Shown here in pieces: positions 35,150 to 43,719 of a stretch of DNA of 64,000 nucleotides. The first letter of the stretch is position 1. Every line of letters begins with the position of its first letter. Under the pieces are notes generated by a model. The model saw only the letters and a program-made list of their open reading frames with translations, ran no database searches and was not told where the DNA came from. The stretch spans positions 124,001-188,000 of the forward strand of contig CAZTAO010000001.1 of the NCBI GenBank assembly GCA_964611645.1. Direction: 5' to 3'. A program made the translations under genes and the position numbers. Source of the stretch: CAZTAO01 sp964611645. Lineage in GTDB: Bacteria > Armatimonadota > UBA5829.

Positions 35150-35221
35150 CCGTAGGGGCAGGTCTCCGTGCCTGCTCGTCCCGTTAATGCACACGGCAAC
35201 CACGGAGGGTTGCCCCTACGG
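35150..35221. repeat. Palindromic dispersed repeat, CCGTAGGGGCA family
   Basis: Ends CCGTAGGGGCA (35150-35160) and TGCCCCTACGG (35211-35221) are perfect inverted repeats, with internal GTCTCCGTGCCTGC and CACGGAGGG pieces. This is a widespread type of dispersed element in bacterial genomes. It lies between the M24 gene end and argC. Confidence 0.8.
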
Positions 35222-35236
35222 TCAACCGTCAACCCG

Positions 35237-36397
35237 TTAACCTATCTCGTAAATCCCCCGGAACTTGGTGGACATCTGGTCTACTCCGCCTTCGGCGATT
35301 ACCGCGCCGGTTTCCCAGCGCAGGCCGAACTCCTGGCAATAGAGGAAAGTGTCCACCTGGAAGGTCATGTTGGGCTGGAGGAGATACTCGGATGTGGTCT
35401 CCATCCAGGGCCGCTCAACCTCTATCATTCCAAGCCCGTGGCACGGGCCGTAGAGCAGGTATTCGCCGTAGCCTTTTTGCTTGACCCAGTCGAAGAAGTT
35501 CCGCGCGACTTCCCCAGCCTGAACTCCCACTTTCATCCATTCCATTGTCTTCAGGTGGGCCTCAAGTCCGAATCCAACCAGATCTTTCATCTTCGGGCTC
35601 ATCTTGCCAACGCAGACCGGCACGCCGACGCTGGGCGAATACCCGCCGACTCTCGCGCCGATGTTGAGCTGAACCAGGTCGCCGCTCTCGATGACTCTGT
35701 AACCGGGTCGGCCGATGGCGTGGCTGCTGTTCTTTCCGGAGAGCACGTAGGTCGGGTGGGCTTCATACTCCGCGCCGTTGGCATACATCGCTTCCTGCGC
35801 AACGCCCACAACCTGGAGCTCGGTCATTCCCGGCTTGATCTTCCCGAGGACTGCCTCAACTGCCTTGTCGCAGACTTTGAAGCCTTCCTTGAGAACTGCG
35901 ATCTCATTGTCGCTCTTGACCATCCGGCACTCGTGCATTATGTCGTCGGCTTTGATTATCTGCGCGCCCGGCAGAGCGGCCTTCACAGCCTCATAAACCG
36001 ATATCGGCATTGCGGTAAACCCGGCGATACCCAGCTTCTTCACGCCCTTGCCGTTGTTGGCGGAGGCGAAGAGTTCCTCGAAAGAGTCGATCACGATGTC
36101 CGGGTAATCCGGCTCGGCGGCTTCTCGGTACCAGAGGATCTTCTTGATATCGGGGATCACGCTGTGGTCCCGGGCGAATGTCTCGCTCTCAGGTCCTATG
36201 ATCAGGCTGACATCACCCTCCGCAGGCACAAACACCCCCGCGCTCTCAAATATCGGCCAATACTCGGACAAGTACCGCACGTTGGCAAAGTCGGCTTCAT
36301 TGCTGTGGATCAACACAGCGTCCAGCCCCTGCGCCCGAACAAGCCCCTGCACCTTCAACTGCCTGGCTTTGAACTCATCAAGTGGTATGTGTCGCAT
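35237..36397 (-). CDS. Divergent M24 (creatinase/prolidase fold) protein
   Basis: A 386-residue protein with an N-terminal creatinase-like domain (to about 130) and a pita-bread C-terminal domain. The fold landmarks are clear: SDNEIAVLKEG, KPGMTELQV, GKNSSHAIG, a GDLVQLNIGA strand, GPCHGLGM and LRWETGAVI. Compared with metal-dependent Xaa-Pro peptidases, the two Asp ligands are missing (DxG reads NIG; the SDxTRT region reads SPSVGVPV) and the first C-terminal Glu is Asp (FQVDTFLY). The His and last Glu remain. It may therefore act without a metal pair, like creatinase, or be inactive. The start ATG at 36397 lies after AAGGAG at a rather long distance. Function unknown. Confidence 0.75.
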   Translation of the reverse strand: MRHIPLDEFKARQLKVQGLVRAQGLDAVLIHSNEADFANVRYLSEYWPIFESAGVFVPAEGDVSLIIGPESETFARDHSVIPDIKKILWYREAAEPDYPDIVIDSFEELFASANNGKGVKKLGIAGFTAMPISVYEAVKAALPGAQIIKADDIMHECRMVKSDNEIAVLKEGFKVCDKAVEAVLGKIKPGMTELQVVGVAQEAMYANGAEYEAHPTYVLSGKNSSHAIGRPGYRVIESGDLVQLNIGARVGGYSPSVGVPVCVGKMSPKMKDLVGFGLEAHLKTMEWMKVGVQAGEVARNFFDWVKQKGYGEYLLYGPCHGLGMIEVERPWMETTSEYLLQPNMTFQVDTFLYCQEFGLRWETGAVIAEGGVDQMSTKFRGIYEIG

Positions 36398-36515
36398 AAC
36401 GAAAAAGTATCTCCTTTACCATTCTGCGCTGAAAGGTCTCAACGTTAGTGGAGTATATTTTACTACTTTTGGGAATGTTTGGGTAGCGAGCAGGGCAGGG
36501 GAGGATGCGCATCAA

Positions 36516-36544
36516 TTGACAGGCAATGTTAGCAAATGTATACT
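36516..36544 (+). promoter_or_regulatory. Strong sigma70-type promoter of the ParB-like operon
   Basis: A perfect -35 TTGACA (36516-36521), 17-base spacer and TATACT -10 (36539-36544). Transcription would start near 36551, about 20 bases before the ATG at 36572, with AGAGGGGGG as ribosome-binding region. Confidence 0.75.
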
Positions 36545-36571
36545 TGCGGAGGGATACAGAGGGGGGCCAGT

Positions 36572-37732
36572 ATGAGCGAGAAAAAGGTGTCTGCCGATAT
36601 GCCAGGTATGGATGCGAGTCTTCAGCAGATTCAGATGATGCCGGTCGAGAGACTGCTTTTGGACGCAGAGAACCCTAGACTAGCCACGAGCGTCAGAGGT
36701 AAGAGCCAGTTTGAGATCATACAGGTTCTGTGGACCGAGATGGCGGTAGACGAACTCGTCTACTCGATTGCTGCAAACGGCTATTTCCCTGAGGAACCCC
36801 TTTTTGCAATCCCCTGCAATGAGTGTGACGCCGAATACGACGCAGATAAACTAGTAGTTCTCGAGGGCAACCGGCGCCTCGCCGCAGTTCTCATCTTGTT
36901 GAAAGACGAATGGCGCGAGAAACTCAAGGCGACTAACTTACCGTCTATTACCGCAGCACAAAAAGAGGCTCTTCGTTCGCTACCTGTCTCTGTTTATCCG
37001 AACCGCGAAGTTCTCTGGAAGTATCTCAGTTTTCGTCATATTAATAGCCCCAAGGCCTGGGATTCGTTCAGTAAGGCGAAGTACGTCGCCCATGTGCATG
37101 ACGACTACCAAGTTTCCCTGCAAGACATAGCAAACAGGATCGGTGACAGGCATGCAACGGTTTCGCGCTTGTATAGAGGCTATAAGGTACTCCAACAGGC
37201 TGAAGCTCAAGCTGGGTTTGATCAGGAGGATAGAGTAAGAAATCGGTTCTATTTCTCACATCTATACACGGCACTGGACTACCCGGAGTTTCAGTCATTC
37301 CTTGGTATCAGTGGAGACGAGCCCGACAAAGATAACCCCGTTGCATCTTCGTGCCTTGGCAATCTGACCCAGTTGATGATTTGGCTCTACGGGAGCAAGT
37401 CGGAAAGCAAAGCTCCTTTGGTACAGAAACAGAATCCGGACCTTGTGCGCCTGAGGGACGCAATCAGCAAGCCAGAATCCTTGGAGGAGCTGAAAGCTGG
37501 ATACTCGCTTGAGATCGCGTATAACACGAGCGTAGGTGATGAACCCAGGTTCAGGCGTGCGTTGATCAACACGCGACAGGAACTAAAGCAAGCCAACCAG
37601 ACGGTGGCCACAGGATACGATGGCGATGAGTCCCTCTACTTGGTCCTGAACGATATTCAGGACATTCTCAGTGTTCTGCAGCGTGAGATGAAACGGGTGC
37701 ACTCAAATGTCCAGCGTAGGGCGAAGCGCTGA
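36572..37732 (+). CDS. ParB/sulfiredoxin-domain protein, possible partner of a DNA-targeting system
   Basis: A 386-residue soluble protein. Residues about 15-120 form a ParB/Srx-like domain: VERLLLDAENPRLATS at the start, then VVLEGNRRLAAVLIL, which corresponds to the ParB box with GNRR-A. A helical middle region with SLQDIANRIGDRHATVSRLYRGYKVLQQ near residue 195 looks like a helix-turn-helix, as in ParB-type DNA binders. The C terminus is helical and basic (RVHSNVQRRAKR). It overlaps the next gene by one base. No ParA, plasmid partition or origin genes are near, so chromosome partition is unlikely. The association with an unknown gene and a convergent DNA methyltransferase suggests a defence or modification role. 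Start ATG at 36572. Confidence 0.72.
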   Translation: MSEKKVSADMPGMDASLQQIQMMPVERLLLDAENPRLATSVRGKSQFEIIQVLWTEMAVDELVYSIAANGYFPEEPLFAIPCNECDAEYDADKLVVLEGNRRLAAVLILLKDEWREKLKATNLPSITAAQKEALRSLPVSVYPNREVLWKYLSFRHINSPKAWDSFSKAKYVAHVHDDYQVSLQDIANRIGDRHATVSRLYRGYKVLQQAEAQAGFDQEDRVRNRFYFSHLYTALDYPEFQSFLGISGDEPDKDNPVASSCLGNLTQLMIWLYGSKSESKAPLVQKQNPDLVRLRDAISKPESLEELKAGYSLEIAYNTSVGDEPRFRRALINTRQELKQANQTVATGYDGDESLYLVLNDIQDILSVLQREMKRVHSNVQRRAKR

Positions 37733-38601
37733 TGGTTAGACTGCCAGACGACTTGGACAACGCAATCCTGCTGGCCGATTGGCTCGAACTGTCTGCAATG
37801 GAAGCGGATGATGGCAATGCCAGTGCAGGTGACCTCACGAGTGCGCTACAGATGGCAAGCACTAGTGGCTCTCAAGAGCAGGTGGTGCTGGAGGCGATGC
37901 GTGAGTTGGAGTATCGCCAGGGAGCAACCTTGGAAGCCTACCCATTTGAAGTTATACATTCCAGCGTCCTCCAATACAGCACCGACTGGCATACTTGTGT
38001 TCCGTACGTCTTCTGCCTTTGCCTGTCATACTTCGCGCGAATGCAGGAATCCGGCAGGGCATTAATCGCCAGGAAGCTTTTCGAGGATCTTTCTGCGGTT
38101 GCGGCTGAGCAGTACATTCACGGATCTTCAATGTCATTCGGGCGCGACTGTGAGAGAGGCTCTTCTCCTTTCCAGACAGCAGTTGACGCGCTCTGCATCG
38201 CATTGCGGGAAGGCAGTGGCTACCGAGTAATAAGCGGCAAGAAGCCCAAAGATGACAAGGTGGACATAGTCGCTTGGAAGCCATTCTGCGATGGTTGGCC
38301 CAGCCAGCTTGTGCTTTTCGGGCAGTGCGCGACAGGAGCGAACTGGGCGGACAAGGTGAGCGAGATGCAACCTGAGGTATTCTGGAAACTCTGGATCGCA
38401 GACGGCAACGTCAGTACCCTGTTGAGATCATTCTTCATGCCTCACCGGATATCTCTCCGGGATTGGGTATACCACGCATCTTATTCTGGCATTCTGTTCG
38501 ACCGGTGTCGTATTGCGTTCTGGGCGCAGAAGTCGGAAAGCAATATCGTCGACAGGCGTTGCGCAGATTGGTGCAAGGAAGCGTTTCCCTCCCTCTCCTG
38601 A
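37732..38601 (+). CDS. Unknown protein, possible PD-(D/E)xK-type nuclease, in the ParB-like operon
   Basis: A 289-residue soluble protein with no clear assignment. The region DDKVDIVAWKPF (about residues 183-194) followed by LVLFGQCATGANWADK (about 202-217) has the pattern of an Asp strand, a short turn, and a strand ending in Gln, as in the core of restriction-type nucleases in which Q can replace E. A canonical Lys directly two residues later is missing; one comes eight residues later. An N-terminal helical half precedes it. The start ATG overlaps the ParB-like stop by one base. The end lies 12 bases from the end of the convergent D12 methyltransferase. Nuclease activity is inference from pattern and neighbours, not demonstrated. 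Confidence 0.6.
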   Translation: MVRLPDDLDNAILLADWLELSAMEADDGNASAGDLTSALQMASTSGSQEQVVLEAMRELEYRQGATLEAYPFEVIHSSVLQYSTDWHTCVPYVFCLCLSYFARMQESGRALIARKLFEDLSAVAAEQYIHGSSMSFGRDCERGSSPFQTAVDALCIALREGSGYRVISGKKPKDDKVDIVAWKPFCDGWPSQLVLFGQCATGANWADKVSEMQPEVFWKLWIADGNVSTLLRSFFMPHRISLRDWVYHASYSGILFDRCRIAFWAQKSESNIVDRRCADWCKEAFPSLS

Positions 38602-38613
38602 ACGTGCCTTGAG

Positions 38614-39495
38614 CTACAAAACCCACCCCAGATCGCGCCCAATCAGCAACTCCTGCATCCTCGAGTGATTGGTGCTTCGCATGATCACAGTGTCCGTGTC
38701 GAATCCATGCTTCTCTGCAAGCTTCACTGCTACGTCGGTGGCATCGTAGGTCATAAGGAAATCGCCCTCCAGTTCAGCTGCCGCCGCAAAGATGGCCTCA
38801 TGGTCGACTGTGCCGTGTGTGTAGAGCCGATTCTTGTTGGCTGCGACGTAAGGAGGATCAATGAAGAACACCGTCGATGCGTGACGTTTGTATTCCCGCA
38901 GGGCTTGGATGCCATCGCCCTTGACGAACTCTATGCGGTCTTTGACCTCCACAATACTCTCGATCCGTTTCTTGAGGGTTTCAGGGTACCAGCGAGAGCC
39001 AAGTCCCTTTCCTCCCTCGCCGTTCTTCAGCAAGCCCGCGCCTGGAGCAAGTATGCCGCCTCTGCGAACTCGGTTAAGCAGGATTGTCCGAAACGCCAGG
39101 GTTCTTGCCGCCCTGGGACTTCTCGCCAACTCAGTGGCAACACTCTCCGGCGTTAGCTCAAAACTCGATATGCGGTTCGCTAGCCACAGACCATGCCCGT
39201 TAAGCACCGTCTCCCAGACCGATGCCACGCACTCATCTAGCTCAACCATCACGGCATTCTCAACGAGGTTCTCTGCGATAGCCGTGAGAGTCACTATTCC
39301 GCCGCCAGCGAATGGCTCTACCAACAGCCTGGGTGTCTGAGGCTGTGCACAGAGCCACAAGCGGATATATGGCACAAGCCAAGACTTGCCTCCAGGATAA
39401 CGAAAGGGACTGCGCTGGGGCACTGTTGAAACATTTACTGGAATTCCACGTTCTGGCGGCAAATTTACATCCTTGATTGTCAATACTCTCACCAT
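38614..39495 (-). CDS. D12-class N6-adenine DNA methyltransferase (Dam-like)
   Basis: A 293-residue DNA methyltransferase. The S-adenosylmethionine site FRYPGGKSWLVPYI and FAGGGIVTL, and the catalytic DPPY in FFIDPPYVAANKNRLY, are intact and in the order of the Dam/D12 (alpha) class. The target recognition region lies between (about 100-190), with a basic RTILLNRVRRGG segment. The family methylates adenine N6; the recognition sequence cannot be read. The start ATG at 39495 precedes a longer-than-usual N terminus; a GTG at 39549, close to the end of the upstream gene, is an alternative. The gene converges on the ParB-like/unknown pair with only 12 bases between stops, which suggests a modification partner of that pair. 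Confidence 0.88.
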   Translation of the reverse strand: MVRVLTIKDVNLPPERGIPVNVSTVPQRSPFRYPGGKSWLVPYIRLWLCAQPQTPRLLVEPFAGGGIVTLTAIAENLVENAVMVELDECVASVWETVLNGHGLWLANRISSFELTPESVATELARSPRAARTLAFRTILLNRVRRGGILAPGAGLLKNGEGGKGLGSRWYPETLKKRIESIVEVKDRIEFVKGDGIQALREYKRHASTVFFIDPPYVAANKNRLYTHGTVDHEAIFAAAAELEGDFLMTYDATDVAVKLAEKHGFDTDTVIMRSTNHSRMQELLIGRDLGWVL

Positions 39496-39552
39496 AGTGT
39501 TCGGCAGATAACCTGGTTTATCCTTGTATGTGATACCTTCATCCACCACCCA

Positions 39553-41220
39553 TCAACCCTTCCCCCTCACAAACGGCACCCTCGCTCCCAATCTGAACAG
39601 GACTTCTCCCGTGGCGTTGGGGCGGATTGTCTTGGTGGCGGTTTGGAATACCCACTCGCCGTTGCCGGGGTGGGAGTTGGAGGAGGCTACGTCTGGGACG
39701 TTGTTTATGAAGTCCAGGATCTGGACATCGCCCATACCTGCGAAGTCGGACTTGATCCATGCGCCGAATGTGATGGTCTTGCCTGCGAACGGGGCAACTG
39801 GGATGTGCTGGTCGAAGAAGACATGGGCCTGGTGGAGGGTGCTGGTGATGGCTGCAGAGCAGTTGCCGGAACGCTTGATGGTCAGTTCCTTGTGGGCTCT
39901 TGGAGACTGGCCGGAGACAATCCAGCCAACCGGGCCGATTGGGTCGGAGGTTGTCCAGTCTTCCAGGCCGGGGTTGGTGAGGAGGTTGGGGGAGGCGTCG
40001 GTGATTGTTGCTCCCTCTACCAGTACTGCGTCGTCGAAGTAGGCTGTGCGCGGGGTGGTGACAAGCGGGGTCCAGGCGAGGTCGTGGGGCTTCCGGGAGT
40101 TGCGGACTGCCTCGACGTACTCCTCCGGGACATTCTCCAGCTTGCCGTCCTTGAAGCTGGGGCTCCACCAGGGGATCGAGTTCCAGATGAAGAGCCAAGC
40201 ATACTTGTCCGATGCGCTCAGCGCGCCGTAGAGGGTGTTTTCGAGGTCGTTGGGGGTGCGGTAGTTCTTGTCGAAGTTGGCGGGGGCGGTCTGCCAGACG
40301 TTGATGTCCGCCCTGTTGTCCACCCATACCCCGAACGCGTGTGTGATGGACTTTCGGAGCGGGGTATTCTTGTATGAATCGCCCAAGTTGCGGATGGATA
40401 TGAAATCCTGATAGGTGATTGCCGGATAGGTTTCTTCGCCGCCATCGACAATCGAGGCCTTACCCCGAACCTCTAGCATTCCATTTACGAACGTGGCTAC
40501 CAGGTCGCTGGCGCCCCAGCCGGTGTTTGGGATCACGACGATTGTGATGGTTGGGTATTCCCTCACCATCGCCCGCATAAACTCTCGTCCCCGGATTCGG
40601 ACCATCCGCTCGTACTCCGAGAGGCTCTTGAGCGGCGCTGATCCCTCTGTCTGGTACTTGGCGAACGTGTCATACTGGAACGGATACCGCCAGGTACCCT
40701 TTCCGCCGCCATAAGGCTCGACATCCAGGAAGATGCCCTTGAACCCCGCCTGCTTCGCGATCCAGGCTGCGATGCCGGCCTTTTGGGTGATGACCGGCCA
40801 ACTAGGATCGAACCAGTCGAGGTTGGCGTCGGAGTCGGTGACCGGCCTGCCGGAGGTGTCACGCACGGTGGTCTCGAAGTCGATGAAGTTGTCCGTGAGC
40901 TTCTTTGACCTGGCGGAGCGGAGTCTGGCGACGGTCTTGCTGAAGTCGGCCTTGGTATAGCGAGTGCCGCCGAACCACATGCAGTGCCGGCTCTCGGTCT
41001 GGCCGCGCTTGTCGTCCGGGTAGACCGTGATCACATACCCATCCAGCGGCAACTTCTCGAGGTCGCGGATATGGGAGGCGAAGTAATTGGCATCGGTCCA
41101 GTCGCAGGCCCAGCCGAGCAGCTTCTTCTCTTTAGGGATAGCCGGGCCGACTTGCGCGCTGGCTGCCGAGGACAGCAGAGCCAACAGAAGTCCTGTGAGC
41201 ATCATGCGCGTATAGACCAT
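39553..41220 (-). CDS. Secreted TIM-barrel protein with C-terminal carbohydrate-binding-like domain
   Basis: A 555-residue exported protein. The signal peptide ends at SSAASAQ (about residue 22). Residues about 35-400 are barrel-like: LPLDGYVITVYPDD, KLTDNFIDFETTV, FKGIFLDVEPYGGG (acidic pair likely at the active site), ITIVVIPNTGWGASD and YAWLFIWNSIPWW. The last 150 residues, beginning PNLLTNPGLEDWTTSDPIGPVGW, form a jelly-roll carbohydrate-binding-like domain of the CBM4/9 type. The start ATG at 41220 has GGAGGTT seven bases upstream. The stop lies 57 bases before the D12 methyltransferase start. It seems to belong to the sugar-scavenging set of the window. Substrate unknown. Confidence 0.68.
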   Translation of the reverse strand: MVYTRMMLTGLLLALLSSAASAQVGPAIPKEKKLLGWACDWTDANYFASHIRDLEKLPLDGYVITVYPDDKRGQTESRHCMWFGGTRYTKADFSKTVARLRSARSKKLTDNFIDFETTVRDTSGRPVTDSDANLDWFDPSWPVITQKAGIAAWIAKQAGFKGIFLDVEPYGGGKGTWRYPFQYDTFAKYQTEGSAPLKSLSEYERMVRIRGREFMRAMVREYPTITIVVIPNTGWGASDLVATFVNGMLEVRGKASIVDGGEETYPAITYQDFISIRNLGDSYKNTPLRKSITHAFGVWVDNRADINVWQTAPANFDKNYRTPNDLENTLYGALSASDKYAWLFIWNSIPWWSPSFKDGKLENVPEEYVEAVRNSRKPHDLAWTPLVTTPRTAYFDDAVLVEGATITDASPNLLTNPGLEDWTTSDPIGPVGWIVSGQSPRAHKELTIKRSGNCSAAITSTLHQAHVFFDQHIPVAPFAGKTITFGAWIKSDFAGMGDVQILDFINNVPDVASSNSHPGNGEWVFQTATKTIRPNATGEVLFRLGARVPFVRGKG

Positions 41221-41368
41221 CTTCTAACCTCCGGTTGCGGCGCGATACTCCATAATACCGCACACGGGTCCGAATCGCGAATGGCTCAAAGGCGACAAGT
41301 AACCACAGATGACGCAGATGGGAATGCGTAGGGGTGTTCTCCTGGTGACAACATGAGGGGTTAGTGCT

Positions 41369-41965
41369 ATGATAAGGGCAGACTTTGGGCGGAGGGCGCG
41401 GGTCGGGCGCGAATTGGCGTCCGGGACTTGGAGCATTGAGATGGCAGTGGAGTGGGAAGGGATTCAGATCCCGATACGGGAAATGTTCTACCGCCACGTG
41501 AGCGGGATATCCAGCGACGTCGCAATCATCAGTGAGTCTGAAGAGAAAGACCCTGACATTGACTACGGCGCGAGGCAGTTGGCGCTTGAGATTGCTCCGC
41601 TGAGCGAACGCTTGTGTTCCGTGAAGCTCTGGGTGAACGAGTGTTTTTGTCAAGGGAGTGTCGGGAGATTCGGAGGCTTCATGATGATCCCATATCACGG
41701 ATCGACGGTTGACGCAGAGCCATCGCAATATCCGGATCGCGTGGAAAGAATCGTGGAAGCCGTGCTGCACGGCAGGGTCAAGGACGAGTCGTGGCATTGG
41801 AGGAGCAAGCTTCTCAGAGCCCAAACGGTGATAACCGGCGAAGGCGAAAAGGAGTTCTTCGAGGGTCGATGGACATGGCTGTGGGGCTTGCGATATATGC
41901 TGCCAAATGTGAGATATGAGACGTTCACATACGATCCATATACGCTGCCTTCGCCACATGCTTAG
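41369..41965 (+). CDS. Hypothetical protein, 198 aa
   Basis: I do not recognise this gene. It encodes a soluble protein without signal peptide, with a beta-rich first half (GTWSIEMAVEWEGIQIPIREM, LCSVKLWVNECFC) and a helical Trp-rich second half (RWTWLWGLRYMLPN). The segment AVEWEGIQIP might be a ligand-binding strand, but this is weak. The start ATG at 41369 has only a modest GGGG ribosome-binding site. It stands alone and diverges from the TIM-barrel gene at 39553-41220. The 418-base gap that follows contains palindromic repeats and the promoter of the next gene. Confidence 0.6.
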   Translation: MIRADFGRRARVGRELASGTWSIEMAVEWEGIQIPIREMFYRHVSGISSDVAIISESEEKDPDIDYGARQLALEIAPLSERLCSVKLWVNECFCQGSVGRFGGFMMIPYHGSTVDAEPSQYPDRVERIVEAVLHGRVKDESWHWRSKLLRAQTVITGEGEKEFFEGRWTWLWGLRYMLPNVRYETFTYDPYTLPSPHA

Positions 41966-42126
41966 CTTGCCATCCCCCCACCCACCAGCTATACTTCCAA
42001 CCATAGATTGCACACACCCGGAGGACGGCGATGCCGATATTCTTGCTGTTCTTGTCTGTCTTTCCGGTGTTTCTCTATGGAATCGGCTGTCAAGCTATGC
42101 ACAGCAGCCTCGAGAACAACGTCTTC

Positions 42127-42267
42127 AGGTGTTTCGGGATTTGAGGACGGACCACTTCAGCTTCGACATAAAGACTATCCCATCAACCCGTCCGGAAATC
42201 CCGAAACGGAACCCCGCAAACTACAAGCTTTGTCTCGGGACTTCCGCTCCGCTCAAGTCCCGAGACA
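42127..42267. repeat. Palindromic dispersed repeat (copy A) plus second hairpin
   Basis: Ends GTTTCGGGATTT (42131-42142) and AAATCCCGAAAC (42196-42207) are perfect inverted repeats around a ~50-base core with GAGGACGGACCACT and AACCCGTCCGG. A second hairpin follows, arm TGTCTCGGGACTT (42231-42243), 11-base loop, complementary arm 42255-42267. The first element recurs as copy B at 43429-43567, on the other side of the gene 42383-43393. Confidence 0.82.
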
Positions 42268-42290
42268 CCAAATCTGCTGCTTTGGTTAAC

Positions 42291-42319
42291 TTGCGTTGTG
42301 CGTTGTCGAGTGCTACAAT
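42291..42319 (+). promoter_or_regulatory. Promoter of the beta-propeller-like membrane protein gene
   Basis: A -35 TTGCGT (42291-42296), 17-base spacer and TACAAT (42314-42319) with an extended TG one base upstream of the -10. Leader of about 55 bases to the start at 42383. Confidence 0.6.
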
Positions 42320-42382
42320 CTTGGCGACGCTAACGGGGCTTGAGAATTCCAAACGACGAACGAAGGCCATAGGGGTGCAGGC

Positions 42383-43393
42383 ATGTCGAGCAAGCGTAGA
42401 CAACGAACTGGTGTCTTGGTTGCAGTGGTCGCCATTCTGATCGTGGGAAGCTATGCGTGGCGGAGTAGGGGATCAGTGGCCCCGCACCCAGAACTCAGTG
42501 CCAATGTCTCTGTCCTGTATGCCCAGGAGGCGAAGATACACCTCTATAGCGCGGGCAAGGACTCGGTTTTGGGGACCAATCCTGCCGGGTACAACTCACT
42601 GGACCTATGGATGGGCTGTTCGCGTTCGTTGGGTGGGGTGGTTTTCCACCGCGATTTCAACGGCTATTTCCGGTTGTTCGAGATTGACACAAGCGGGAGA
42701 CGGCTGGGCAAAGCCTCTGCTGGGATATACGTTGGCAAGACCCCTGCCGAAGAAAGCAGTCTCGATATCAACCCCAACGACATGGGGTTCGACGGTCGGC
42801 AACTGTTGCAGATCCGCGGCAAGCGGCACGCTGCCGAGCTGTGGTCGCAGACCGCCAAGGGCAAGTGGCGCAAGGATGGAATGTGGTCTCTGCCCGGCAG
42901 CGCGCAATATCCTGGCGAGTGGTATTCCACGGTTTCGCGCTCCCATGGCTGGCTGGCGTTTTTCGTCCCCACGGGGGAAACGGAGTCGAAAGCAGTATTG
43001 CTGCGCGAGAGCGATGGCACGGTCAATGAACTCGGAGAGGGCTCCTTCAGTGTGGCAATCTCCCCGGACGGCAGATACGTGGCGTTCAGAAGCGGTGACA
43101 GCACTGTTCGGGTCGTACCGCTTACGGGTGGGCCTGCGAGGAATTTCCGAGTGTGGAGCACAGTAGAAGGCTTGCCTCTTGTGGGTCTGTCGATTCTCGG
43201 AATGGGTATTGTAGGGGGAGTCCAGTGGGTTCCAGGAACCCAGGTGCTCGCGTGCGAAGCCGAGCCGGCCGAGTCTGGCCAGAGCTTCATCTTCCTAGTG
43301 GATACCACTACGGGTACAACGACACACCTACCCCTGATGGTTGAGCGCGGTCAGTGGTGTGTGCTGGATCTTAGCGAGAACCGCGTTCCCTGA
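42383..43393 (+). CDS. Membrane-anchored PD40/TolB-like beta-propeller protein
   Basis: A 336-residue protein with a short basic cytoplasmic start and a single membrane helix (VLVAVVAILIVGSYAW, residues about 11-26), followed by an extracytoplasmic beta-rich domain. One clear PD40-type blade signature is seen in SVAISPDGRYVAFRSGD; other blades (GGVVFHRDF, GFDGRQLLQIRG, HGWLAFFVPTG, LVDTTTGTTTHLPL) are weaker. The function is unknown; such propellers mostly bind proteins or glycans. The start ATG at 42383 follows a weak AGGGG. It is bracketed by two copies of one dispersed repeat and is preceded by its own promoter. It converges on the large propeller-module gene 43720-46383. Confidence 0.68.
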   Translation: MSSKRRQRTGVLVAVVAILIVGSYAWRSRGSVAPHPELSANVSVLYAQEAKIHLYSAGKDSVLGTNPAGYNSLDLWMGCSRSLGGVVFHRDFNGYFRLFEIDTSGRRLGKASAGIYVGKTPAEESSLDINPNDMGFDGRQLLQIRGKRHAAELWSQTAKGKWRKDGMWSLPGSAQYPGEWYSTVSRSHGWLAFFVPTGETESKAVLLRESDGTVNELGEGSFSVAISPDGRYVAFRSGDSTVRVVPLTGGPARNFRVWSTVEGLPLVGLSILGMGIVGGVQWVPGTQVLACEAEPAESGQSFIFLVDTTTGTTTHLPLMVERGQWCVLDLSENRVP

Positions 43394-43428
43394 TGCAACT
43401 ACGCGTCCTTTCAGCGTCTCAGCGATTT

Positions 43429-43567
43429 CAGGTGTTTCTCGGGATTTGAGGACGGACCACTACAGCTTCGACACAAAGACTATCCCCTCAACCCGTCCGG
43501 AAACCCCGAAACAAAGCCTCCGTATGACGTGCTCAGACCCCGCAGACTATAAGCTTTGTTTCGGGAA
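43429..43567. repeat. Palindromic dispersed repeat (copy B)
   Basis: Same sequence type as copy A at 42127-42240, in the same orientation, with GGGATTTGAGGACGG and AACCCGTCCGG cores and the ending ATAAGCTTTGTTTCGGGA. It differs by small substitutions and an internal insertion of about 25 bases. No gene is seen in the rest of 43394-43719 apart from the terminator-like hairpin. Confidence 0.8.
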
Positions 43568-43664
43568 TGTCTGATGGTATGATGGCGGCAGCGGGAACTG
43601 CCGGTGTGCGAACTCGCAGGCGTCTTGCAGATAGGCGTTTCCGCAGCATAGTAGTAGCAAACCA

Positions 43665-43692
43665 AGCCCCCGGGACAACATCCCCGGGGGCT
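43665..43692 (-). terminator. Terminator-like hairpin after the 43720-46383 gene
   Basis: Arms AGCCCCCGGG (43665-43674) and CCCGGGGGCT (43683-43692) with an 8-base loop. On the minus strand it lies about 28 bases after the stop codon of the large surface protein gene and is followed by TGGTTTGCT, a weak T-rich tail. Confidence 0.6.
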
Positions 43693-43719
43693 CTGACTCA
43701 TGACCAATTTTCGCCGTAG

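Noticed and set aside
35168..36448. Long open frame on the plus strand opposite the M24-family gene
   Set aside because: It is a shadow of the minus-strand gene, which has clear family motifs; the plus-strand product has no recognisable domain and low-quality composition.
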